A stretch of 64,000 bases of DNA, taken from Chiridota heheva. Its lineage: Eukaryota > Echinodermata > Holothuroidea > Apodida > Chiridotidae. Each line of letters starts with the position of its first letter. Position 1 is the first letter of the stretch. Shown one piece after another: positions 1 to 10,999 of the stretch. A model generated the notes under the pieces. That model made no database searches. It was not told the origin of the DNA and saw nothing but the letters and a program-made list of their open reading frames with translations. Where the stretch lies: assembly GCA_020152595.1 (NCBI GenBank), contig JAIGNY010004604.1, positions 1-64,000 on the forward strand, written 5' to 3'. The position numbers and the translations under genes were made by a program.

Positions 1-111
1 CAGAATGTGCTGTAATAGATGAAGGGGTGGGGTCAGAATGGTTTCTAGGAGTCAAACAAAGCAATGCAATGTCTGGTTTTATTTTTCTAATGATAGTGGA
101 CTGGGTAACAT

Positions 112-512
112 TAGAAATGGCTTTGCTTAAAACCAGGAACATCTCAACCGGCCCTGAAATTGAGCAGGGCCGGTTAGAGTAAAAGTTATATATTTCTTCG
201 TTTCCCAAACCACAAAACTGTATACACTTTCACCTCTCCAAGGCTCCTTCAAGATAACAACTACTCCCACTGGTTTTACATGGTATTCTTAGTGACACAC
301 ATCTGAATATAATGGCAATCCTTTGTAATATAAGTAGTAACTGTAATCAATGATAGCATTGTTTGTCTTTGCTGCTGGGGAAAGAGGAAATGAACTATTA
401 AGCATAGACTTATTTATACCTCAACGTTACGATGCAAAGTTAATCTTGTGAAATGATGTGGTTAATTTGTAGCTTCAAAATTGCAGGCCAAGTTTTTACT
501 AACGTAAGACAA
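112..512 (+). repeat. Dispersed repeat family 1, copy A
   Basis: About 400 bp, starting at ATGGCTTTGCTTAAAACCAG, matches 26284-26935 closely (same order, same small motifs such as CACCTCTCCAAGGCTCCTTC). It has no coding content. In this copy the internal TA run is only about four units; in the other copy it has grown into a 255-bp microsatellite. Confidence 0.8.
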
Positions 513-554
513 CTGAAGCCAATGGTAATGGAATAAGATTGAGGTTCATGTCAA

Positions 555-1330
555 GGTTGGAAGACCTTGGATTTGCAGATGACATCGTTCTGACCTCTAC
601 TTATCAACATACGCAACAAAACTAACAAGGCTGAACCAAATTCAACCAATATGCTGCACAAACTGGGTTAAGAATAAATAAGAATAAGACTGAACTCATG
701 AAAGTAAATAGTAGATGCTGTGACAAAGTGCAAATTAATAATAAACATCTGAAAGGGTTACATACAAGTACCTAGGAGCAACTGTAAACATACAAGGTGG
801 TGGTGGAGAAGATATTGTTAACAGAATTTCTAAAGCAAGAATATCTCTTATGAAATTGAAGAAGATATGGAACTCTAATATATATTCAGTCAAAACATTT
901 AACTCCTATTGTTAGGTCAGTTCTCTTATACGGTTGAGGCATGGAAGACCAATGAGACCTTGGATACCTTCATGTTCAAATGCATGAGAAGAATTTTAAA
1001 GATCAGATGGCCATATGTTGTTTCAAATGATGAATTATTGAGATTTACTAAGCAAAGGAGAATTAGCAACAAAGTCAAAATGAGATGGTTGGGGTGGATT
1101 GGGCATGTTTTAAGATTGAAGGGGGACAGCCACTGCATGATAGCATTGACATGGAAGCCAGAAGGAAAGTAGGACGCCCAACAACGAAATGGAGAAGAAT
1201 GGTGGTAAAGGAAAGAGAGGAGCTAGGGTGGAATTCATGGAAAGAAGCCAGACACGTTGCCAGAGACAGGATACGTTGGAGAGAGTGCACTGCAGCCTTA
1301 TGGCCCGAAAAGGACAGTGAGTTATCAGAT
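555..1330 (+). pseudogene. RTE-like non-LTR retrotransposon fragment (C-terminal reverse transcriptase), inactive
   Basis: The fragment begins with the catalytic RT box LGFADDIVLTST near 575 and continues with RINKNKTELMKVNSR, YLGATVNIQGGG, CMRRILKIRWPYVVSNDELL, MRWLGWIGHVLRLKGDS and KVGRPTTKWRRMV. This order is typical of the end of RTE-clade reverse transcriptases. The reading frame shifts near 1085-1170 and carries stops, and the endonuclease and most of the RT are absent, so it is a 5'-truncated dead copy. It lies antisense in the large importin-alpha intron beyond exon 5. Confidence 0.82.
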
Positions 1331-3073
1331 CGAAAAGTAAATGAGAGTCAAAACTGTTCTCTAGGATTGAAATATCATCAAAGGAAGAAAATAAAAGCTT
1401 ATTATTCAAAATCTACAAAATACACAACCCTGAAATAGGGAGCTTATTTCTGAAACACACTCAATCTCTGGTCAAGTTTATTGATAGCTTTTGGAGGATA
1501 TCATAATTGTTATAGCTGCTGCATCATTAGTACTTAATGCAGTGCTGCAATCCTTACTCCTAGACAGACAAGAAACTTTTCTACACGGAAACTGGTCGTG
1601 CAATTAAATAAATAAATTGTCAGTGCTCTACAAGGATATCTTGAAAAGCATTATTCTACTGTTTTTATAACATTTGAATAACAGAATTTCTTATTTATTT
1701 CAATTCTGAATTCTGGTGAATTATTATTTTGTATTTACTGTATAGAAACACTAGGACACACTAGGGCCATTTAGAGATGACAGCAGTGGTACACTACCAC
1801 CTGTACAAGTTGGACAATTATACAATGTCCATGTCACATTTCAAAAAAGCATGTCTGAAATTAGGACAGAAAAAACTGCTTTCTTGTTTATCAGATCAAA
1901 AAATCAAATTTACGAATTAAACTATAGTCATTGAAGGAGACATCAAGTCTGACCTAATCCTTATTTCATATGATAGAACTAAACATAACAAATCTTCTGA
2001 CTAAGTTTCATACTTCCTGAAGCAATCTAACACAATTTTTGTCATTATTACAATTTATTTTCAAAATTATTGCTCACAACTTTCCTTTCCTACCATTACA
2101 AGTTTAGTTTATATGAATGTTAAGACAATAAACTTTTCAATAAAATGTCAAAATGAACAAATTATCCACAAAATTATGCAAATTTGCACAATTTTTGGCC
2201 AATTTGTTCGAGTTTATATTTTTCTTGTGAATAATGAAAAATTATGATGTTTTTACACATTTAGATTGTTTGTGAGATTTCCTTTCCATTGATGCCAGTC
2301 TCAATTTTTTTCTCTCAAAGCAAAACATGCAAAAACAATGAAAATGAACAAAAAACAATCACAGCTGTAATTACTAGCGGAAGAACGAAAGCTGCGCATC
2401 GGGTGATGGGATCGAACGCGGGTCATCCACGTACTGTGCACAGAGACTTGCCACTAGACCAAAGTGACTAACTGTGAAAGAGGAAGCTTCATTATTACTT
2501 AAATCTAGATGTGATTAGAGAGAGGGGTACTTGCTGTTTTGTTTTTTTATCAATCAAAAGTACATGGCTTGGCCTCTCTTACGATACATTTCACGTATGG
2601 TAGGTGTATTGCGATCAGAACTTAGTATTTTTTCAAATATTGGTTTCGAATAGGCTAAAATTCATCAAATCTCGCACAAATTCGGGGCAGACAAAATTTG
2701 ACAAGAATTGGATACTTTGATGTCTTTGACAGTGGTTCACAGCTTTTCAAGCAAAAGCTAGGTCTGGAAGTATGGCAAGAAAGCTTTTAAAACAAAAACA
2801 AAAAAGTTTTTTCGTTACATTTTGTGTGTTTTTTTAATTCTCTCTTTTTCAATCCATTTTTTAGCAAAACTCCTTAAACTAACCCCCATCAAAAGTTATA
2901 TTTTCTTAAAGAAATATTCGAGCTCTTTCAAATGATACCATGATCCATGCTGTGGGCTTATTTGACAAAGAAATATGTTGTTTGAAAAAGTTTGTCCCCA
3001 ATCGAGCGCGACACGCTTGGTCTGGGTATTTAAGGGTTAAGAGATGACCATACTATTGCCAAGTGGTACTTAC
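1331..3073. other. Importin-alpha intron sequence without recognised gene
   Basis: AT-rich intronic sequence. The only recognised items are a tRNA-derived SINE-like copy at 2391-2476 and a roughly 100-bp segment at 1957-2060 that recurs at 33458-33560 (shared AAATCTTCTGACTAAGTTTC and GAAGCAATCTAAC). Confidence 0.6.
2391..2476 (-). repeat. tRNA-derived SINE-like head
   Basis: On the minus strand an A-box-like stretch (TTTGGTCTAGTGGCAAGTC) is followed about 30 bases later by a B-box-like GTTCGATCCC, the two internal RNA polymerase III promoter boxes. No good acceptor stem closes, so this is a SINE or tRNA relic, not a tRNA gene. Confidence 0.6.
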
Positions 3074-3156
3074 TGGCGTGTCCGGTTTGATGAGAGCAAG
3101 AAGCGGCTCAAGGATGCCTTCTATGATTACTTTGTCTCTCAGCTCGGGACCATCAC
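3074..3156 (-). CDS. KPNA2: Importin-alpha coding exon 5 (residues 184-211), last exon in window
   Basis: The exon is 83 nt with acceptor ctcattgtag and donor cca|gtaagt. It continues [20 protein letters not shown] then LALIKPDTP, matching the KPNA2 segment after ARM 3. The donor is intact, and no further importin exon could be found between here and position 1, so the next intron exceeds 3 kb. Confidence 0.9.
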
Positions 3157-6100
3157 CTACAATGAGAAAAGGAAGCTTACATGAGAGGGTGAAGTTTGAA
3201 CAGTGATTCTTATCTCCTCAACATGCACTCTTTGAGATTATGACTGCAACAGATAGATATTGGTCAGAAGTGAGAGGAAGTTCTACTCTCTAAATAACTA
3301 TTAAATGCTTGAATAAGTACTCTCAAATTTCACCTTTAACAAATAGAATTTTACAATTTTTTATGCTTGATTTGTTGCAAGAATAATCTTTCTCCTCTTG
3401 TAGTCTTTGAAATACAAAGTTAATGTGTTCTTAACCAAATCATAAACATCAAAATTAGGGCAATGAAAATTATTAATGGGGGACTATTTTTGTGAGAATG
3501 AAAAAACGCATCAGAATTGGAAAAAATTACGGTTCTGGCATTTAAAACCGCAGCAAAAACAGGAATTTGCAGGAAGAATTTTTTCCACATTAATTTTTTT
3601 AGATTTAAGAAGCAAAGGTAAATAGGTGCTCTAAAAACATCCCCTGTGTAATTGTGTGATGAATAGTACATTAAATTTATGCAGAAAGAGGAGGGGTTGG
3701 GGGGAGAACTTATAAAGATGAATTTACTACATTAATTAATATCATCTGTCACAATTTTTCAACACCTTCATTTAGAAACGTGGGAAATTTTATAATCAAT
3801 TCCAACTCTGTGCAAAGTTGTTGATATGAGTGGGGATATTTTAAATGGTTCCTAGTGTGAAAATCAACTGCTCACAAGTTACTCACTGTGCACATAGGTG
3901 ATTAATTTAATCAACTATTACACTAAAATAATATACTGGCAATAATGTTATTAGTGTACTATAATAATATCACAAAGCATCAGCAAATTTTCTGACCGAT
4001 TTTTACTGAAAATTACCTGCGATATTGCCCAACGCCCAGACAGCCTGCTCGCAAACACGAGCATGTGGAGATTCAAGGAGAATAATGAATGCTGGAACAG
4101 CGCCCTCATTCACAACTTCATACGTTTGTTCTCTGGTTCCAGAGGCCACATTAGTCAATGCCCAGGCGGCTTCAAACTGCATGTCAGGGCTAATGCAAGA
4201 AAATGTTTAAATTCAGATTGATAACATTGCAAACTGGTTATGTACACTTTACACATACTTATAATCCATTTTTGTGGAACATAAACCGATTTTGTTTTCA
4301 AAGCATTTTTTGAAGTAAATTGCAGAAATATTTATAGTATGGTACACCATTTTATCTGCATTGAAGAGCTGCTACAAGCTAATGACACATATTTCAATCA
4401 AATGTTATAAACTATGGAAATCCATTAGTTAACTTGATAGTATATTTATCCATTTCTGCTGTTTCTATAGGCCAAACTCGAAACACCAAACATATGGTCA
4501 ATAACGTTAGGCTCCCTATGCAGTATCGGCCATTTCCACCGGAAATTAATTCCTGCAAAAATGGTTTAGAATAGACAATCAGTCGTTTGTTTAATACTGA
4601 TTTGTCATTTCTAAACAGTTTTCATAGCAATCACCAGTTACAACGAACGTTTAATGGATTTGGCGTAACACACAGACAGGTTTTTTCAATCCCACACCAC
4701 TTGCAGAGGATCGTTAACGACAACAGAGATACAAAACTTGCTTCACCAAAAGCTGGGAATTTCAGCATGCAGGAGGTGGGTAATGATTCTTTTAATCAAA
4801 AATCGGGTGTCAAAGTAATTTATCTTGTGGCTATCGTGAGTCATAAGCACGGACGGGTAGGAAGGGCATTTTTGTAGGAATTAATTTCCCATGGAAATGG
4901 CGGGTACTGCATAGGGAGCCTAATGCTAATGACCCCTATGATTGGTGATGCGAGTGTGGCCTATACTTCAGTCAGAGAATGATTCAGGAGTACCTAAGTT
5001 TATAAAGCTGGCAAAGTGAAATATGTTCCAAACATTATGTAGACATATGATGCTAATAAATCTATGAATTTCTGTTTTACAGGAGAATGCTCTACCCTCA
5101 CAGCAGTCTGAGTTTCTAGACTACCTCAACTCAATTTCAATCATAAGATTCTCTCCCTAAAGGTAACTTACTCATCACTGTGGGCAAGGAACTCCACAAA
5201 CTTAGGGACCAGCTTGTGCTTGATGATTTCAGCGATGGGGGGCTTCTTTTCACGGGAAAGTATCTTCCTGGCTGCATGGACTGCCTCTTTCTGTTTTGGG
5301 TAGTCGTTGCTATGGATAGCGTGCACTATTTCCTGCACTGACATGGTAACTATAGGCTGTTAAATTAGAAATGTTGGATGATTATACACGATATGTCAAT
5401 AATTGTAACAACTTAAAATTGCTTTCTCAGGATATCAAACTTACCCCTTTCGACCAACATATCATGATGTCATTATTACATTTAATATGCACATCAAAAA
5501 AAATAAGAATTTGAGGAGTATTAGATTGTTTTTTGCTTATTTGCCCTTTCTTGTGGAAAATTGTAAGGGAGGGGCAGGCAGAAAACTTTTTTTTTTCTTT
5601 GGCTCCTTCAGGATTAAGTATCAAGGACCTTTATGAAACAGAATTAAAACACTTTAAATTCTTTTCTCAGATTGTTTGTTCCTTTCAATTTGCTCAGTTT
5701 TTATATCTCACTCACGCTTTTTGTGTGATTTGGGATTTTCTTTTCCTGAATGACACACTCGTTACAAACAGGCAGGACAACTTTGTATTCTCAAGCCTTT
5801 GTGGGCAGGCAATGGGCTTCATTTTCTCCGCAGTAACAGCCATCTTGTAGGGCTTTTTACATAACATAGGGATTTTGAAAATGAAAAACCCTTTTTTTTC
5901 TTAGATTTAGGGGTGACGGATCAGGGCAAACAAACAACTGTTATTCTAGGCCTCATGACAGCTTTATGATAAATATGAGACTGCACATCCAATCATAGAA
6001 CTTTATGTTCATGCTAGATAATCCAACTTTGAATTTAGTCGGAATAAGACTTTTTATTTGTCTTCTTTCAGAATTTCTTCTAAGCTAAACAAGCGAAAGA

Positions 6101-8219
6101 TTTTAGAGCTGTGAACATTTAGGTATTTTATAAAGGTGTACACGCCCCAAAAAAGCGAGCATGTATCGTTTACACGCGATTAGTACACAAAAATTGGTCC
6201 AATTTATGATGCTAAGTTAAAAAACGTGCAATCAGTATGGCAATTTTTTTAAAATAGACACTGGAATTTTGCTTTCCAAATAGTGAAAAGTTTATTTCTA
6301 CAGTATAAATCATCATTTTTATGAAAAATGTGCATGGAAATTTGGTTTCCCTAAAATGTCATTGAATCTTAACATCGCATAAATTTGTTGGCGAACTCAC
6401 TATGGCTTTCAGTGAAAATCTTGCATACTATGACACCTCGGCGCCTCGCCGTAATAAATTTCAAAACTATGCCACCACCCTGAAAATACAGTCCATATCA
6501 ATCCTCTGGTAAAATGGCCGCCATGTTTGCGGAGCATGCTGAATTTCAGCTCTGTTGAAACTTTGTTTCATTTCTTTTTTCCATTTTTTCCCCTTTCTTG
6601 CAATTTGACTCATCAGGTAATATTTACATGTAAATGTACTGATCATCATGATTAAAGTACTTTGACTGTGTATATCTTGGTAAATTTTACAGCTTCTAAA
6701 ACAGGTTTAATGAAAGCTTAATGTTATATTATTGTTAGTTTCATTGTCAAGCATGTCAAGACTTGTTTACTGCTTAGCGCTGCACATAGCGGTGCATACC
6801 ACAAGTTTATACTCAAATGTTGGCAAAATATCTCCATTCATTAGTGATTAGGACTACTGTGCATTTGTGATTCTCGCATGTTAAAAGGATTATGCTAATC
6901 GTGTTTAGTTTGTCATTGATTGGACTTTTGTCAGGCGATTGTGTGTGGTTTAAATGATAATGATTTTCAACGGCAAGACTGACTATGAAATACAATTACT
7001 CGCAATTCAATATTTAGTAAACGTTTAGAGCATTTGCAAATATTTAACGTGTACACGCTAAACGGTCACAGCTGTAGAAGATTTATCCTTCAACAAACCA
7101 GGAGATTGAATCCTTTCTCCCTGATAAACAAACTGAACGTGACAAACCTGCTTTGCCTCTTGGAGTGGGCTAACCTGCTCCTCCTCCGCCAGCCTCATGT
7201 TTCGCTTCTTGTACAACTGTTCATCTTTCTTGGCCTTTCTCAGCTCCACTGATGAATCCTGCCTTCTACGGCGCATTTCCTACACATAAAAGGGTAAATT
7301 AATATCATTACTAATCATATGGGAACCTAGCTTTTAAGATATGCTCAGTTCTGTAAAAAAACTAAGTACAGTAATCTACAAAAAGCTGGCTGAATGTTAT
7401 ATAAGATACATATGAATAGGACCAAATATAGCTCTACGTTTTTGGTTGTCGAACAACTGTAACACATAATGGGTGTCGTGAAAGAAAAAAAACATTTTTG
7501 TGATTTTTAAATCCAGTTTTTGCAATGTTCAAAATCCAGTTTTGCAATGTTGTTGTATCCCAAGACTGCACTCTGTGGAATCAGGTGGGACTAATTTTGT
7601 TTTCTTTCAAATCTAAACTTTCTTTATTATAGATTAATGCATTTTCCTAATATTTTGGCAAGTATTTTTGCAAATTCTATCCTTAAACTGCATAGATACT
7701 AAGATATAACAATTCTTTGCTACTGAATAGTGTTTCCTTATTTTTTACCATATTTTGCAATTTTACTTAGAATTTCTAGCAAAAAGTGGTTTAAATCATT
7801 GCATAAACAAACAATTTAACACTTTACTGGGGCTTATCACATTACTACCAAAACAATTTTAGCTTCATGCACTTTTTTTAATAACAAAATGTAAGTAATG
7901 GATTATAATATTCTGCACCCCTTTTCTTCCTCCCCCTACACACACAAGAACTAAAAATAATAATAATAATAAATTCACCTTTCTGCTTACTTCTTTTAAA
8001 CAGATTGTGCTACAACAAAACATCTACTATGCAATTATTTCAGGTAAGCAAAAGTGCAAACCACTGATTTGTGCAATACTATGTTTTACTTCTTTACAGT
8101 CCGTCAGTTAGCAATTCAGGATAAGACAAATATGGAAAAAGATGACGTAAAAAACTTACGGACATATCTTTGCCCTTATTTTTGAAGGCTCTGAAGCGAT
8201 TTCCCTCGTTGCCAGGCAT
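3074..8219 (-). CDS. KPNA2: Importin-alpha (karyopherin alpha, KPNA2-like), 5' five coding exons, partial
   Basis: Importin-alpha is the adaptor that binds classical nuclear localisation signals through armadillo (ARM) repeats and joins importin-beta through its N-terminal IBB domain for nuclear import. Joining minus-strand exons 8219-8160, 7279-7148, 5356-5172, 4189-4017 and 3156-3074 gives 211 residues with every junction GT-AG and phase-compatible. Residues 1-60 form the IBB domain, with [15 protein letters not shown] and [20 protein letters not shown] repeats start near residue 69 ([14 protein letters not shown]). The NLS-binding Trp/Asn pairs are visible as W135/N139 ([11 protein letters not shown]) and W177/N181 ([11 protein letters not shown]). 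The wording is closer to human KPNA2 than to KPNA1 or KPNA5. Human KPNA2 has about 529 residues, so roughly 60% lies beyond the left edge. Introns hold a MITE, a SINE-like copy and an antisense RTE fragment. No frameshift is seen, so the gene is probably functional. Confidence 0.93.
4017..4189 (-). CDS. KPNA2: Importin-alpha coding exon 4 (ARM 2-3, residues 126-184)
   Basis: The exon is 173 nt with acceptor tgcattag and donor gcag|gtaatt. It encodes [20 protein letters not shown] and [13 protein letters not shown]. Two Trp-x3-Asn signatures give the major NLS-binding site of ARM repeats 2-3. Both flanking codons are split and close correctly with exons 3 and 5. Confidence 0.94.
4466..4965. 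mobile_element. MITE-like element with about 95-bp terminal inverted repeats
   Basis: Left end TATAGGCCAAACTCGAAAC and right end (reversed) TATAGGCCACACTCGCATC begin long inverted repeats; both continue through GGCTCCCTATGCAGTA and GAAATTAATTCCT. The interior has no coding sequence. TA at both borders is compatible with a Tc1/mariner-type TA duplication, but the exact boundary is ambiguous. It sits in the importin-alpha intron between exons 3 and 4. Confidence 0.75.
5172..5356 (-). CDS. KPNA2: Importin-alpha coding exon 3 (ARM 1, residues 65-126)
   Basis: The exon is 185 nt: 61 codons plus two bases, with acceptor taacag and donor ga|gtaagt. Residues include [36 protein letters not shown] and [13 protein letters not shown], which line up with the KPNA2 stretch from the end of the IBB domain into ARM repeat 1. 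Codon 126 (Asp) is split with the next exon. Confidence 0.93.
5357..8159. other. Importin-alpha introns 1 and 2
   Basis: Apart from exon 2 (7148-7279) this is AT-rich intronic sequence. I saw no other exon, RNA gene or clear transposon in it. Confidence 0.55.
7148..7279 (-). CDS. KPNA2: Importin-alpha coding exon 2 (IBB domain, residues 21-64)
   Basis: There are 44 whole codons between acceptor tgtgtag and donor cag|gtttgt. The exon carries the basic IBB cluster [20 protein letters not shown] followed by QLYKKRN and the SPLQE motif that KPNA2 also has. These arginines and lysines bind importin-beta, or in its absence occupy the NLS groove. Confidence 0.93.
8160..8219 (-). CDS. KPNA2: Importin-alpha coding exon 1 (residues 1-20)
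   Basis: The exon reads [20 protein letters not shown], 20 whole codons, and ends at a consensus donor (tcc|gtaagt). The first ATG (8219-8217) is chosen because the following residues match the start of the IBB region of KPNA2. A good acceptor (tttcttctag) lies at about 8250 just upstream, so this exon probably begins with a short 5' UTR at 8249 and an untranslated first exon lies further right. Confidence 0.9.
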
Positions 8220-8493
8220 AATGAATCAGAATGTATGAACTTGGAAGATCTAGAAGAAATGGGTTGCTTTAAAAGGATGGAGTCTTGAGACTGACAGTGA
8301 CAAGATTATTTTCTGTATTGAAGAAAAAGAAAAGGGGAAACAAAATGTTATTTTAAAAAGAATACCTGATATAAATTTTGTTTGGTAAGTAAATATTGCA
8401 AACAATACATCCCTTAATTTGTAGGATTAAAACTTTAATATTATTATTTTCTAAATTATATTCTGACCACTATTTACAGACTTTAGGAATAAA

Positions 8494-8575
8494 TGTCCGT
8501 GGGAAATGGCAGTATTGCCTATAGAGCCTAACGTTAATAACCCCTATGGTGGCCATTTAGAGTGTGGCCTATATT
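8494..8575. repeat. Solo end of the 4466-4965 MITE family
   Basis: The sequence GGGAAATGGCAGTATTGCCT followed by GCCTAACGTTAATAACCCCT and ending GAGTGTGGCCTATA matches the right terminal repeat of the MITE at 4466-4965. No matching opposite end was found nearby. Confidence 0.65.
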
Positions 8576-8809
8576 AATTTTTTTGGTTTCAACGGTATTT
8601 CGGTATGAACAGTATTTCCGTTGGCCTATGATGAAAATGTTCATTACCTACATGTACCATAACGGTATGGCTACAGTAGATACCTAAGCTACAGAAATAC
8701 ATCTCAACCCTATGCCGCAATTCCTCCCCATAAATAGGTAATTCCCTGCAATGTTATCAACACGGAATTAATCAGATTTTAACATTTTATTCCGGCAGTT
8801 TACTAGGTT

Positions 8810-9280
8810 CAATGGTTTGTTGATGTTTAATGGCTAAACAACAGACATATGTGCTAAAAAAATCAGGTGTAAGAGTTAGGGCAGAAAGGAGATGAAGGAT
8901 TGAGAGGGAGAAAAGGGGAAAAATAGGGTGAATTTGGGAGAAAAATTAAGATGAAAAGAGAGGGGTGTGTAAGGTTAGGTGTAGAAAGGAAGAGAAAGGA
9001 AGATTAGATGTGGTGGAATAGGTTGTTGTTATGGAGGAAGTTGATAATGTTGGAGGAAGGATTGTTTTTTAATAGATCCGAGATTGAGGTGGTTGAGGAG
9101 AGAACAGACCTGGAGTTCAGGCATAAGGGACAGGTTAAGAGGATATGCTTGATAGAGATTTCACTTTGCAGGTGGGGTAGGGGAGCCAGAATGGAGATGG
9201 GAGTGGGTGGGAGAGGAGTGACCGAGGCAGATGACAACGATGTCTTCCCTGCGATTGCAACTTTTTTCCCCCCCGCCAGT
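8810..9280 (-). mobile_element. 3' tail of RNase H-bearing LINE, subfamily 2
   Basis: On the minus strand it reads the C-terminal SIKHILLTCPLCLNS and NNPSSNIINFLHNNN segments, then a pyrimidine-rich 3' UTR ending in CCATTAAACATCAACAAACC. The same order and tail occur at 31101-31717 and 52813-53180. It is strongly 5' truncated and non-functional. Confidence 0.78.
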
Positions 9281-9451
9281 TTACACTTTACAATTATAGA
9301 TTACAAATATTAAGTTCTGTTTACATTTCATTGTACCAGATCTCAGCTCTATTTTTAATGCTAGAAACATAATCCAACAATTCTCAGAAAAGTTTACTTT
9401 AAAATCTAAAAGTAGCCCACTGAAAAGTTACGTACTAGTAGGGATGTGCTA

Positions 9452-9560
9452 CGGTCATTCTGCAGTCTGTGACTTATGTGACGAACTGCGAAATGACCCT
9501 AGCAGACCCCTAGGGCCATTCCGCAGTCTCTGACTTTCGTGACGGACAGCGGAATGGCCC
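9452..9560. repeat. Two tandem imperfect hairpins
   Basis: The first hairpin pairs GGTCATTCTGCAG with CTGCGAAATGACC (about 9455-9506). The second pairs GGGCCATTCCGC with GCGGAATGGCCC (about 9513-9560). The two are diverged copies of each other. They lie just downstream of the 3' end of the large LINE. Confidence 0.65.
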
Positions 9561-10224
9561 ATATGATGAACCTCCAAATCCCACTCCTAGAGAGGTTTGT
9601 TTGTTTGATGAGGTCTTAACGGCACCACGACAACGAAGGTCAAATTGTGCCTGAGAGGTCAGATCATTTTAGAGGTAGTAAGGAAAGAGACCAGGGGAAG
9701 AATGAGAGAAATTCAAGAACAAAAGCCAGAAAGCTGTGATCGAAAGAGGAGGTGCATGGGTAAAACTAAAAACAAAGTAGAGAGGGGGTGGAAGAGGAGG
9801 ATTAAATATGGTTGTAGAGGGATGCATGCTGAAGGAAGGAGACTATTTTATCTGGAGGATTTTTTTGGAAGAACTCAGCAATTGAGTTGTGGGGAGCGAG
9901 AGAAGCTCTGGGAAGGTTGTACAGGGGCAAGCAAGGAGAACGTGTTGATTGTAAGGATGCAGTGGCAATTGTTACAGAGGGGTTGGGGGAACCAATAAGG
10001 AGGTGGGAGGAGTGAGGTGGGTGTGACCAATTCTAAGACGGGTAATATGAACGTTGTCGATACGAGAAAGGTTGTTGATGGTGGATTTGATCGATTGTGG
10101 GCTGATAACATGGAGTTTGTTATCAATTTGGAAGTTCCATAAGGTTTGCCAGCGGTCACGAACAAGAGAAGCGATAAGCGGTTTGATGTCAGAGAGGGTT
10201 TTGGGAAAAGGGGAAGGGAGGAGG

Positions 10225-10740
10225 TTAGGGCAAGCTTAGCGGCTGTATCAGCCCTGTCATTGCCAGGGATGCCAACATGGCTGGGTATCCAGGAGAAAAG
10301 AACACTTTTCCTGCAGAGGGTGGGAGAAAAGAGTTTCCGGAGGAGGAGGTGGCAGGTGAGGTTATCCCATTTAAGATTGAGTAATGAAGTAAGAACAGCC
10401 TTTGAGTCAGAGAAAATGGCAAAGTGACTAAGAGGAGAGTACTCAATAAAGTTGAGGGCGAGGAGAATGGCCTTAGCCTCGGCTGAAAAGATGGATGAGT
10501 GGTCAGGAAGTCTGCTACTGAGGGTGATGTCTTGGATGAGTGGTCAGGAAGTCTGCTACTGAGGGTGATGTCTTGGATGATGGCAGCAGCAGCTGTCTTG
10601 TTGCCTTCCTTGGAGCCATCAGTATAGATGGAGGTGTAATTTGAGAGTTGGTCTTTGATTTGGTTGTGGAGATTGATGAAGAGATTAGGGTGAGTTTGAG
10701 TTTTGTTATAAGTGGAGAGGTCTAGGTGAACAGAAGGAAG
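10225..10740 (-). pseudogene. LINE C-terminal RNase H domain remnant
   Basis: Minus-strand motifs are [40 protein letters not shown] and, in a shifted frame, [19 protein letters not shown]. They carry the RNase H catalytic acidic residues (Asp in TDGS, Glu in AEA, Asp in SDS, Asp in NDRAD). A 41-bp tandem duplication at 10492-10573 shifts the frame inside the domain. Confidence 0.87.
10492..10573. repeat. 41-bp tandem duplication within the LINE RNase H
   Basis: The 41-bp segment beginning TGGATGAGTGGTCAGGAAGT occurs twice in direct succession without mismatch. The related plus-strand LINE copy at 36203-38025 has only one copy, so this duplication arose in this insertion. Confidence 0.85.
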
Positions 10741-10999
10741 GGGGGTGGCCCAAGGCGGAAAAGTGGGCCAGGAATAGGTGCCGAGAGTGGCGGGGTTGAT
10801 GCCAAGTTGAAAGAGGTCTGATTTAATGCGTAAGCTGAAGGGGGGCGATAGGGTTTTAGTCCTATCAAAGAGGGAGGAGAAATTGGGGTACCTGATGAGG
10901 TTGTAAACAGGGTTCTGGGTGTTGGTGAGGACTCTAAAAGCATAGGAGAGGCTAAGCTTTTTACATCTAAGTAGAAAGGGGGTTCTTGGCTTCAACATG

